DNA of 30,697 bases, taken from positions 1 through 30,697 of the forward strand of contig CAJUDV010000028.1 of NCBI GenBank assembly GCA_910585385.1. Reading direction: 5' to 3'. A program made the translations under genes and the position numbers. Of this stretch, positions 15,445 to 21,990 are shown one piece after another (the stretch's first letter is position 1; the number at the start of each line of letters is the position of its first letter). The notes beneath the pieces were generated by a model. The model was not told the origin of the DNA and ran no database searches. It saw nothing but the letters and a program-made list of their open reading frames with translations. The stretch comes from an uncultured Oscillibacter sp. GTDB lineage: Bacteria; Bacillota; Clostridia; Oscillospirales; Oscillospiraceae.

Positions 15445-15621
15445 CCGCCTCACACAGCCGTCCGCATGGGCCGGCCGGGCGGCAATGGGCGCGTGCGCCC
15501 CAACTTTACCTAAGCCGAGCCCATGCTGAACCGCGTCAGGGACTAAGCGCCAAAGCCGCTCCACAAGTCAGAGGGTATTGGTCTGATGGAATGGAAAAAC
15601 AGAGCCAGGATAACGCCTCCC

Positions 15622-15770
15622 CTAGGTCTGTTCACATAAGGTAAACGCGGGGATTTCCGGGCAGATTTTTGCCGGATGCAGAACAGAAATTTCCAGGCGC
15701 GCTGACTAACGCGGCAGACGAAAAAATTCCCCGGAAAGGCGTGCGTTTCAGCTTATGGGAACAGGCCTGG
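15622..15770. mobile_element. MITE-like long-hairpin element, copy 2
   Basis: CTGTTCACATAAG (15628-15640) is mirrored by CTTATGGGAACAG (15752-15764), 12 of 13 pairs. The pairing extends outwards (CTAGGT with GCCTGG) and inwards (AAACGC, TTTCCGGG, ATTTTT with their complements). The right half aligns by eye with copy 1 at 5234-5400 (GATTTC…GCTGAC…CAGC…AAAATT…CCG…GCGTGC…TATGG…ACAG). It is non-coding and lies between convergent genes. Confidence 0.72.
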
Positions 15771-15789
15771 GAAACCGCAAAGACAACAA

Positions 15790-15814
15790 GGCCCCGGAGC
15801 GATGCTCCGGGGCC
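15790..15814. terminator. GC-rich hairpin, probable bidirectional terminator
   Basis: GGCCCCGGAGC and GCTCCGGGGCC form a perfect 11-bp stem with a 3-base loop between the convergent DUF169 and pncA genes. Tails are only weakly T-rich (TTGCCCTATT on the plus strand, TTGTTGTCTTT on the minus strand). Confidence 0.65.
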
Positions 15815-15932
15815 TTGCCCTATTCCGCTCTCAGAGACAGAAATTCCGCCTCGCCTCAAATCTGCTCACCCGGCGAAAAACGCCGGCAGCAGCAGCTGAA
15901 ACAGGCTCCCCAGCCTCTTGATTCTGCCCGCC

Positions 15933-16484
15933 TTACCCATTCTCGATGACCACCTGGCAGGTCCTCATGGCCTCCAGGGCGTTTTTGTGGCTCTCCGGCT
16001 TCACCCCGGCGCAGCAGGCGGCGTCCACCACCACCTCAACCTCCGGCAGGAAGGACTTCACCAGCAGCGCGTTGGAGATGACGCAGATGTCCGTGCACAG
16101 GCCGATAAAGGTAGTCCGCTCCACTCCGGGCTGGCCCTGTTTCCGCAGGTCCTCGTCCCGGGCCTTCAGCATGGCCCCCAGGTACCGGCTTCCGAAGCCG
16201 TGTTTGTCGATAACCGTCCGGCCCGTGGTGTAGGCCGTCAGCTGGGGAACCACTTCCCAGCCCTCTGTGCCCCAGATGCAATGGGGAACCGGGAGGTTTC
16301 TGCCCTCTTGAGTCTCCAGATAATTCGGGCTGTGGGTGTCCCGGGTGAAGATGATCTCCTCCCCCTGCTCCAGGGCCTTGGCCACCCGGCGGGCGGCATA
16401 GGGCACAATGGCCCGGGCCTCTCTGGTCCCCAGGGGACCGGTGACGAAGTCGTTCTGCATATCCACCACAATCAAATACTTCAT
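15933..16484 (-). CDS. pncA: Nicotinamidase / isochorismatase-family cysteine hydrolase
   Basis: A 183-residue cytosolic amidase, most likely nicotinamidase, which converts nicotinamide to nicotinate in NAD salvage. The catalytic triad is D8 (VDMQNDF), K94 (VIDKHGFGS) and C134 (GLCTDICV). The metal-site residues D49 and H51 (TRDTHSPNY) and H68 (PVPHCIWGTEGWEV) are present, which favours nicotinamidase over the metal-free isochorismatases. ATG 16484 has GGAGG 8 bases upstream. A good promoter sits at 16511-16539, so it can be transcribed independently of the DUF2812 gene upstream. Confidence 0.85.
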   Translation of the reverse strand: MKYLIVVDMQNDFVTGPLGTREARAIVPYAARRVAKALEQGEEIIFTRDTHSPNYLETQEGRNLPVPHCIWGTEGWEVVPQLTAYTTGRTVIDKHGFGSRYLGAMLKARDEDLRKQGQPGVERTTFIGLCTDICVISNALLVKSFLPEVEVVVDAACCAGVKPESHKNALEAMRTCQVVIENG

Positions 16485-16510
16485 CTTTCAAACCTCCCGG
16501 CGTTTTTTCT

Positions 16511-16539
16511 ATTCTACTCCATCCACGCCGGTTTTACAA
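16511..16539 (-). promoter_or_regulatory. Promoter of pncA
   Basis: On the minus strand there is TTGTAA (16539-16534), a 17-base spacer and TAGAAT (16516-16511), about 27 bases upstream of the start codon. Confidence 0.65.
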
Positions 16540-16548
16540 GTCCCCTCT

Positions 16549-17709
16549 TTATCTATTGATCAATTCAAACGACTTCAGCATCTCCACATACCGTCCCACG
16601 TTCTCCATAAGGTCCGCCTCGCCCCAATACAGGACCTCCAGAACCCGCCCGCCCCGGCGGAGCACCAGGTGCTGCCTCTGCTCCTGAACATCCCGCCAGT
16701 ACCAGGCGCTGTCCGCTCCCGGTACCGCCGCCCGGAACTCCGGATGCTCCCCGATGTCCATCACAAAAGACCACTGCCACAGCAGCTGCTCCTCCAGATT
16801 CTCCGCCATGGAGGGGAACCGGAGACTGTAATATTCCGTGTCGCAGCAGGGCGGGCGCTCATAGCTCCCCTCCCGGGTCCACCACGCGGCCTTTCCCCAG
16901 AAGCTGTGAAAGTCCACGGCCTCCGCCTCCCCTGCCGCCGGCGTTCCCAGCTCCGTCAGGGAGACATAGGGCACCGCCCCCTCATACTGCGACACCGGCA
17001 GGTAGGGCCGGGAGTCATAGGGGCGGAACAAACTCCCGATCATCACCAGGAGGATCAGCGCGTACAGCCCCTGAAACACCCACACCCTGGCCCGGGCCCA
17101 GCCCCAGGGGGCCCGCTGGGGCGCCGGCTCCTCCCGCCGCAGCTGCCGGGTGAAGCGGATCAACCGCACAGACCGGCTGACCAGGTGCAGAACCAGCAGG
17201 CCGTAAAAGCACAGCATCAGGGGTGTGCTGGAGGCGCGCAGGTCCAGCAGGTATTGCCGGGGCCGGTTCCACACCAGCCACAATATCAACGCCAGCACCG
17301 CCGCGGCCAGCGGCACCCCCATCCAGATGTTCCGCCAGCCGCGGCGCAGGAGGTCCCCGTAGGCCTCCTCCCGCAGGGTCTGGTCCGTGTCCAGCTCCGG
17401 CGCCGCGGGGTCCTCGCACCGCCAGATGTGGAACTCCGTCCTCACGCCGGAGAAACTTCTGCCCACGGCGGTGGAACAGACGTAGGTCCAGCCCATCTCC
17501 CGATAGGCCTCCCGGGTGTCCTGGTCCGGCTCTCCGCCCTCGCGCCCCGTGGGCTGGAGGCGGTAGCGGATGTTCTCCCGCCTCTCTCCCCGGGCAAAGC
17601 TGACCAGGTTCCGCCCGTAGCTCTCCACATACCAGCCTCGGGCGGCCCAGTCCTCCAGCCACGCCTGGACGGCGGGGACCTCCATGGGGTCCAGCGCCAG
17701 TTTTCTCAT
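16549..17709 (-). CDS. DUF2812 membrane protein
   Basis: A 386-residue protein with a cytoplasmic N-terminal DUF2812 domain (about 1-110; EVPAVQAWLEDWAARGWYVESYGRNLVSF, then EMGWTYVCSTAVG and FHIWR). Three membrane helices follow (about 133-152, 164-182 and 214-235), then a C-terminal soluble domain of roughly 150 residues with many aromatic residues. Its function is unknown; DUF2812 proteins are commonly encoded directly after PadR repressors, as here. ATG 17709 overlaps the padR stop (ATGA), so the two are translationally coupled and share the padR promoter. A role as an envelope-stress or drug-response component would be a guess. Confidence 0.85.
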   Translation of the reverse strand: MRKLALDPMEVPAVQAWLEDWAARGWYVESYGRNLVSFARGERRENIRYRLQPTGREGGEPDQDTREAYREMGWTYVCSTAVGRSFSGVRTEFHIWRCEDPAAPELDTDQTLREEAYGDLLRRGWRNIWMGVPLAAAVLALILWLVWNRPRQYLLDLRASSTPLMLCFYGLLVLHLVSRSVRLIRFTRQLRREEPAPQRAPWGWARARVWVFQGLYALILLVMIGSLFRPYDSRPYLPVSQYEGAVPYVSLTELGTPAAGEAEAVDFHSFWGKAAWWTREGSYERPPCCDTEYYSLRFPSMAENLEEQLLWQWSFVMDIGEHPEFRAAVPGADSAWYWRDVQEQRQHLVLRRGGRVLEVLYWGEADLMENVGRYVEMLKSFELINR

Positions 17710-18032
17710 GTCTCTTCCTCCTCTCCCATCTCCCGCTGCCCGTCGTCCACGCAGCGCCGCATGTTCTCCATCTCCCGCCGGAACAGCTCCCGGCCCGCGC
17801 CGGTAATCCGGTACACCCGCATCCGGCCCTGGGACCAGGTCTCTTTGATCAGCGCCTCCTCCTGGAACTTCCCCAGGATGGCGTACAGCGTCCCGGGGCC
17901 CAGGGCCACCCGGCCCGCCGTCAGCTCCCGGACGTAGGCGGCGATCTCCGTGCCGCACCGCTCCTGCCGCCACAGGGCCAGCAGAACGTAGAACATGCTC
18001 TCCGTCAATGACTTCAGGGGCTGTTTCGCCAT
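17706..18032 (-). CDS. PadR-family transcriptional repressor
   Basis: A 108-residue short (PadR-s2 type) winged-helix repressor: SLTESMFYVLLALWRQERCGTEIA, then the recognition-helix region GPGTLYAILGKFQEEALI and the wing RMRVYRITGAGRELF. These proteins normally repress their own operon and respond to small hydrophobic compounds. ATG 18032 has GGAGG 7 bases upstream. The upstream region contains a perfect-consensus promoter with two copies of ATATCG-N5-CGATAT, which are very probably its operators. It is co-transcribed with the DUF2812 gene. Confidence 0.93.
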   Translation of the reverse strand: MAKQPLKSLTESMFYVLLALWRQERCGTEIAAYVRELTAGRVALGPGTLYAILGKFQEEALIKETWSQGRMRVYRITGAGRELFRREMENMRRCVDDGQREMGEEEET

Positions 18033-18056
18033 GGCGGCCCTCCTCTCCCGCAGTTA

Positions 18057-18073
18057 ATATCGCCTTACGATAT
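18057..18073. promoter_or_regulatory. PadR operator, downstream copy
   Basis: ATATCG-N5-CGATAT, located 12 bases after the -10 element of the padR promoter, over the early transcribed region. It matches the copy in the promoter spacer in both arms and in arm spacing. Confidence 0.75.
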
Positions 18074-18084
18074 TCCTTGATCCC

Positions 18085-18113
18085 ATTATAATATCGTTAT
18101 GCGATATTGTCAA
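18085..18113 (-). promoter_or_regulatory. padR promoter with operator in the spacer
   Basis: On the minus strand TTGACA (18113-18108) and TATAAT (18090-18085) are both perfect consensus hexamers at the ideal 17-base distance. The whole spacer is the palindrome ATATCG-N5-CGATAT (18091-18107). An unrepressed promoter of this quality would be very strong, consistent with tight repression by PadR. Confidence 0.85.
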
Positions 18114-18125
18114 CAAAAACCGGGG

Positions 18126-18144
18126 TCTGGAAGCGGCTTCCAGA
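18126..18144. repeat. Palindrome between padR and the cell-wall hydrolase gene
   Basis: TCTGGAAG-CGG-CTTCCAGA, with perfect 8-bp arms, lies between the two divergent promoters. It could be an operator for either gene; there is no T-run to make it a terminator. Confidence 0.45.
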
Positions 18145-18162
18145 TCTGACAGGTTTTGAGGG

Positions 18163-18192
18163 TTGCCTCCCGTCCCCGGTCTCCGGTATGAT
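18163..18192 (+). promoter_or_regulatory. Possible promoter of the cell-wall hydrolase gene
   Basis: TTGCCT (18163-18168), an 18-base spacer and TATGAT (18187-18192), 35 bases before the start codon. If the gene is sporulation-specific a different sigma factor may be used instead. Confidence 0.45.
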
Positions 18193-18226
18193 ATACGCAG
18201 GAAATTTTGCGGAAAGGAAGGGATGT

Positions 18227-19051
18227 ATGAGACGACAGACGAATCCAACTCAGAGAAAAAGACGCCCCGGCAGGCGCGCGCTGCTGGGCCTGCTGGCGGC
18301 CCTGGCCCTGGCCGTTCCGGCCCAGGCGGCCCGGACGGTGCCTGTCCAAATCGACGGCACGGCCCTGGAGGCCGTGTGCCACCTGGACAGCGGCGTCACC
18401 TATGTCCCCCTCCGGGCGCTGCTAAATGCCCTGGGGGGCTGGGAGGTCTTCTGGGACAGCGGCCAGCGGGCGGCGGTGGCCGTCTCCGGCGCCTCCCGCC
18501 TGACGGCAAGCCCGGCGGCCGGCACCGTGACGGTGGACGGCGACGCCCGCACCGGCAGGGTCTACGTCCAGGAGGGCGTCACCTACGTGCCTCTGCGGGC
18601 CATCGCGGAGCTGCTGGGTGGCACCGTGGAGTGGGACCGCTACTTCCAGGGGGCCGCCGTCACCAGTCCGGATGCGGAGCACAACGCGGTGGACTTCTAC
18701 TGGCTCAGCCGCATCATCAGCGCCGAGAGCCGGGGCGAGCCCATGGAGGGACAGATCGCCGTGGGCAACGTGGTGCTGGAGCGGGTGGAGAGCCCGGACT
18801 TTCCCGACACCATCCCCGACGTCGTCTTCCAGCAGGCCGACGGCATCGTGCAGTTTGAGCCTGTGGAAAACGGCACCGTGTACTTAGACCCCACCGACCA
18901 GTCCGTAGAGGCCGCCCGGCGGACGCTGAACGGAGAGAAATCCCTGGAGGGAGCCATGTTCTTCTACGCCCCGGCCCTCTCCGAGGGCGTGTGGATCAAC
19001 GGCAACCGGACGTATCTCACCACCATCGGCTGCCACCGGTTCTACCTCTGA
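18227..19051 (+). CDS. Secreted SleB/CwlJ-like cell-wall hydrolase with stalk domain
   Basis: A 274-residue exported protein. A basic N-region (RRQTNPTQRKRRPGRR) and hydrophobic core (ALLGLLAALALAVPAQA) form a signal peptide. Two copper-amine-oxidase-N-like (stalk) repeats follow; each contains GVTYVPLRA (about residues 51-60 and 116-125). A Hydrolase_2 (SleB/CwlJ) domain covers about 160-274, with the catalytic Glu in IISAESRGEPMEGQIAVGNVVLER. Members cleave spore-cortex or vegetative peptidoglycan. ATG 18227 has AGGAAGGG just upstream; the frame extends further 5' but would bury the signal peptide. It is divergent from padR and ends in a strong terminator. It supports a spore-forming host. 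Confidence 0.87.
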   Translation: MRRQTNPTQRKRRPGRRALLGLLAALALAVPAQAARTVPVQIDGTALEAVCHLDSGVTYVPLRALLNALGGWEVFWDSGQRAAVAVSGASRLTASPAAGTVTVDGDARTGRVYVQEGVTYVPLRAIAELLGGTVEWDRYFQGAAVTSPDAEHNAVDFYWLSRIISAESRGEPMEGQIAVGNVVLERVESPDFPDTIPDVVFQQADGIVQFEPVENGTVYLDPTDQSVEAARRTLNGEKSLEGAMFFYAPALSEGVWINGNRTYLTTIGCHRFYL

Positions 19052-19109
19052 GGCCGTCATCTCCTCCGTGGGAGACGCCTTGGCTTCACAGGCGCAAAAC
19101 CCGCCGGAA

Positions 19110-19153
19110 TCCGCCGGCGGCGGTCATTCGGACTGCCGCCGGCGGACTTTTTT
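19110..19153 (+). terminator. Terminator of the cell-wall hydrolase gene
   Basis: TCCGCCGGCGGC and GCCGCCGGCGGA form a perfect 12-bp stem with a 13-base loop, followed by C and six T residues. Confidence 0.92.
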
Positions 19154-19209
19154 GTAAAAACCGTAAAAATTTTTTTAAAATCTCTTTTTTTATTTCGGCA
19201 ACTTCGCTC

Positions 19210-19239
19210 TTGTGTAAACCCACTGTTTTTCGGTATTCT
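19210..19239 (+). promoter_or_regulatory. Possible gdhA promoter
   Basis: TTGTGT (19210-19215), an 18-base spacer and TATTCT (19234-19239), within an AT-rich stretch about 50 bases upstream of gdhA. Confidence 0.5.
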
Positions 19240-19291
19240 ATATATGAAAACTTTTTTACATTAAATTCGCAAAGAGAAGGGGCGGCACGAT

Positions 19292-20641
19292 ATGCTGAAG
19301 AGCGAGTATTTACAGCGCGTATACACTGGGGTCATCACCCGGGACCCGGACCAGCGGGAGTTCCATCAGGCGGTGCTGGAGGTGCTGGAGAGCCTGGACC
19401 TCATTGTGGACCAGCATCCGGAGTACGAGGAGCACGGCATCATTGAGACCTTCGTAGAGCCCGAGCGCATGATCTGCTTCCGGGTGCCCTGGGACGACGA
19501 CCAGGGCCGCGTCCACGTGAACCGGGGCTACCGCATCCAGTTCAGCTCTGCCATCGGGCCCTACAAGGGGGGATTGCGGTTCCATCCCACGGTGAATCTC
19601 TCCATTTTGAAGTTCCTGGGCTTTGAGCAGATTTTGAAAAACAGCCTCACCGGCCTGCCCATGGGCGGCGCCAAGGGCGGCAGCGACTTCGACCCCAAGG
19701 GCAAGAGCGACGCCGAGGTCATGCGGTTTTGCCAGAGCTTCATGACGGAGCTGAACCGCCACATCGGCCAGTTTGTGGATGTGCCCGCCGGAGATATTGG
19801 CGTGGGCGCCCGGGAGATCGGCTACCTCTTCGGCCAGTACCGCCGGGTCCGGGGCAGCTATGACGCCGGCGTCCTCACCGGCAAGGGCCTCTCCTTCGGC
19901 GGCTCCCTGGTGCGCACCGAGGCCACGGGCTACGGTCTTTGCTACCTCACCGAGGAGATGCTGAAATGCATGAAGCAGGAGAGTTTCCAGGGCAAAACCG
20001 TGGTGATCTCCGGCAGCGGCAACGTGGCCATCTTCGCTACGGAAAAGGCCGCTCAACTGGGGGGCAAAGTGGTGGCCCTCAGCGACTCCAACGGCTACAT
20101 CCACGACCCCAAGGGCATTGACCTGGACGTGGTGAAGGACATCAAGCTGGGCCACCGGGGCCGCATCAAAGAGTACGCCGACCGGGTGCCCGGCAGCACC
20201 TATACCGAGGGCTTCCGCGGCATCTGGAACATCCCCTGCGACATCGCCCTGCCCTGCGCCACCCAAAACGAGATCGACGGCGAGACCGCCAGGACCATTG
20301 TCAAGAACGGCGCCATGGCCGTGGCGGAGGGAGCCAACATGCCCTGCCTGCCCGAGGCCATCCGGGTCTTCCAGGAGGCTGGCGTGCTCTTTGCTCCCGC
20401 CAAGGCCGCCAACGCCGGCGGCGTGGCCACCAGCGGCTTGGAGATGAGCCAGAACAGCATGCGCTACTCCTGGAGCTTCGAGGAGGTGGACCGCCGCCTG
20501 CGGGACATCATGGTGAACATCTTCCACAACGCCTACAACGCCTCCGAGGAGTGCGGTGTCCCCGGCGATCTGGTGGTGGGCGCCAACATCGCCGGCTTCT
20601 TGAAGGTCTCCCAGGTCATGGTGGCCCAGGGCCTCATCTGA
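19292..20641 (+). CDS. gdhA: NADP-type glutamate dehydrogenase
   Basis: A 449-residue hexameric enzyme forming glutamate from 2-oxoglutarate and ammonium (and the reverse). The motifs are those of the GdhA class: K92 in GPYKGGLRFHPTVN, catalytic K128 in LPMGGAKGGSDFDPKG, DVPAGDIGVGAREIGYLFGQYRR, and a Rossmann fold beginning VVISGSGNVAIFATEKA. Length and residue numbering agree with the E. coli enzyme. The NADP preference is inferred from the class, not from a specific residue. ATG 19292 follows GAGAAGGGG. It is transcribed alone, with an AT-rich upstream region and its own terminator. Confidence 0.96.
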   Translation: MLKSEYLQRVYTGVITRDPDQREFHQAVLEVLESLDLIVDQHPEYEEHGIIETFVEPERMICFRVPWDDDQGRVHVNRGYRIQFSSAIGPYKGGLRFHPTVNLSILKFLGFEQILKNSLTGLPMGGAKGGSDFDPKGKSDAEVMRFCQSFMTELNRHIGQFVDVPAGDIGVGAREIGYLFGQYRRVRGSYDAGVLTGKGLSFGGSLVRTEATGYGLCYLTEEMLKCMKQESFQGKTVVISGSGNVAIFATEKAAQLGGKVVALSDSNGYIHDPKGIDLDVVKDIKLGHRGRIKEYADRVPGSTYTEGFRGIWNIPCDIALPCATQNEIDGETARTIVKNGAMAVAEGANMPCLPEAIRVFQEAGVLFAPAKAANAGGVATSGLEMSQNSMRYSWSFEEVDRRLRDIMVNIFHNAYNASEECGVPGDLVVGANIAGFLKVSQVMVAQGLI

Positions 20642-20742
20642 GTTCTTTCAACTCCGCGGCGCCATGGGGGCGGACATTCAATCCGGTCTCCACGGCGGCA
20701 GCCGCATGCGGCATTTCGCAAACCGCACATTCCATTCATCAG

Positions 20743-20775
20743 GAGAGCCGCGGGCGTAAGCCTGCGGCTCTCTTT
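20743..20775 (+). terminator. gdhA terminator
   Basis: GAGAGCCGC and GCGGCTCTC form a 9-bp stem, extendable by three pairs including one wobble, followed by TTT. It is about 100 bases after the gdhA stop. Confidence 0.75.
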
Positions 20776-20807
20776 CCGTACGCCTCCCTAAAAGCGGCCC
20801 TCTCCGG

Positions 20808-21212
20808 TCACAGTCCCTGCCGCAGGGCGTTCTCCACCGCTTTTTTTAAGACGGTGCTGGAATTTGTCGCGCCCGTCACAGCGTCCACGCCGATTCTCTG
20901 CTGGTCCACGATGGCTTCCACCACAGCCTCCGCAGGGCCGCCCCGGTCATTTTTATGCTCCAGAATACGGATGCCTGTGATGGCTCCGCCCACTACGGTG
21001 ACCTCCACCCTGGCGGATACAAGGCCGACGTCATACTCGCCCCCATAGGTCCCATTGGAGACCTGAGAGAGGTCGATCTCCTCAATCACCGTCTCCCGCA
21101 CCGCCCGCCGGTAATCCGCCACATGTTTCAGATAGACTGTTCCACACAGCAGGCACGCCAGAAAACAGGCCCCGGCAGCCAGCCGGACAAGTTTTTTTCG
21201 GAACAATTTCAT
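20808..21212 (-). CDS. Membrane-anchored FMN-binding domain protein
   Basis: A 134-residue protein with one N-terminal membrane helix (LAAGACFLACLLCGTVYL) and an extracytoplasmic FMN_bind domain. The flavinylation motif is DAVTGATNSS with T116 as the expected phosphoester-linked Thr; attachment would need an ApbE flavin transferase, which is not in the window. Related small proteins work in extracytoplasmic electron transfer. ATG 21212 overlaps the tetR stop codon (ATGA) with GAGG 7 bases before it, so it is coupled to and probably controlled by the TetR repressor. No obvious electron-transfer partner lies alongside. Confidence 0.87.
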   Translation of the reverse strand: MKLFRKKLVRLAAGACFLACLLCGTVYLKHVADYRRAVRETVIEEIDLSQVSNGTYGGEYDVGLVSARVEVTVVGGAITGIRILEHKNDRGGPAEAVVEAIVDQQRIGVDAVTGATNSSTVLKKAVENALRQGL

Positions 21213-21853
21213 TTCAGCGCCTCCTCCGCGGCGATGGAGCCGTACAGCATCCGAAAGCCGCTCTCCAAAAACCGCTCCTCAGACAATCCCGTCACGCGCT
21301 CAATATACGCGGCCTTTTTCGCGGCCAGCTGAATCAGCCCGGACAGCATCCCCCAAAATTGAAAGATGACGGGCATAACCTCCAGATCCCTCCGCAGAGC
21401 TCCCCGCTCCACACCGTCTTGCAGGAAGTCCCGAAGCAGCTGGTTGATGGCCTCTCCCACCCGGTAGGTCTCCCGCTCCTCCGGCAGGACGTCACGGCCC
21501 GCGAAATCCGTATCGATGCGCTCCAGCGCCATTCTGAAATAGGCGGGAAACTCTCTCTGATACCGGACCAGCCCCCGGCAGACGCCCTTATACCGCGCCT
21601 TCACAGTCTCCTCCCCCTCCAGCGCGGCGGCGATGTAGCCCCGCAGTTTTTTCATGCTCTCCAGCGCCAGAAGGCAGACGATCTCCTCCTTGTTCTCAAA
21701 GTATACATACAGCGTCGCCTTGCTGTACCCCGCCGCCCTGGCGATCTCGTCCACGGAGACCGCCGGAGCTCCCCGCTCCAGAAACAGCTCCGAGGCGGCG
21801 GCGGCGATCTTTTCCCGGTGGGCGCTCCGGGGCTCCTTCTTTCTCCGTCCCAT
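21209..21853 (-). CDS. TetR-family transcriptional regulator
   Basis: A 214-residue regulator. The N-terminal TetR helix-turn-helix is clear (about 12-58: HREKIAAAASELFLERGAPAVSVDEIARAAGYSKATLYVYFENKEEIV). The C-terminal helical ligand-binding domain is divergent and gives no ligand. ATG 21853 has GGGAGG about 7 bases upstream. It is the first gene of a two-gene operon with the FMN-binding protein. A near-perfect palindrome at 21870-21892 overlaps the -10 of a consensus promoter, as expected for an autorepressor that also controls the flavoprotein. Confidence 0.93.
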   Translation of the reverse strand: MGRRKKEPRSAHREKIAAAASELFLERGAPAVSVDEIARAAGYSKATLYVYFENKEEIVCLLALESMKKLRGYIAAALEGEETVKARYKGVCRGLVRYQREFPAYFRMALERIDTDFAGRDVLPEERETYRVGEAINQLLRDFLQDGVERGALRRDLEVMPVIFQFWGMLSGLIQLAAKKAAYIERVTGLSEERFLESGFRMLYGSIAAEEALK

Positions 21854-21869
21854 TGGTCCCCTCCCAATT

Positions 21870-21892
21870 TAATTGAACTATCAGTTTAATTA
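21870..21892. promoter_or_regulatory. TetR operator
   Basis: TAATTGAACT-ATC-AGTTTAATTA has 10-base arms with one mismatch. It overlaps the -10 hexamer of the tetR promoter and the start point. Confidence 0.75.
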
Positions 21893-21917
21893 TAGAGAGT
21901 GGTCCGCCGCCTGTCAA
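21889..21917 (-). promoter_or_regulatory. tetR promoter
   Basis: On the minus strand TTGACA (21917-21912) and TATAAT (21894-21889) are perfect hexamers with a 17-base spacer. Confidence 0.85.
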
Positions 21918-21944
21918 GTCCTATTCGGGAGGGAAACGCAAAAA

Positions 21945-21980
21945 GCCGGACGGCGCCCTGCGGCGCCGCCCGGCTTTTTT
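21945..21980. terminator. Terminator of the SH3-domain protein gene
   Basis: GCCGG-A-CGGCGCC pairs with GGCGCCG-C-CCGGC (one mismatch, 4-base loop). A-runs and T-runs flank both sides, so it can act in both directions; the relevant one is the minus strand, 17 bases after the stop codon of the gene ending at 21991. Confidence 0.85.
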
Positions 21981-21990
21981 ACAGTGATCA

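Larger units (their letters stand above)
15445..15932. other. Intergenic region with hairpin element
   Basis: These 488 bases lie between two convergent genes. They contain a 6-bp stem GGGCGC/GCGCCC at 15487-15500, the second complete hairpin element (15622-15770) and a strong GC-rich hairpin (15790-15814). No gene is supported: the short open frames here lack ribosome sites. Confidence 0.65.

Noticed and set aside
15445..15620. A riboswitch or small RNA after the DUF169 gene
   Set aside because: Only one short 6-bp stem is visible and no known aptamer core or promoter could be identified by eye.
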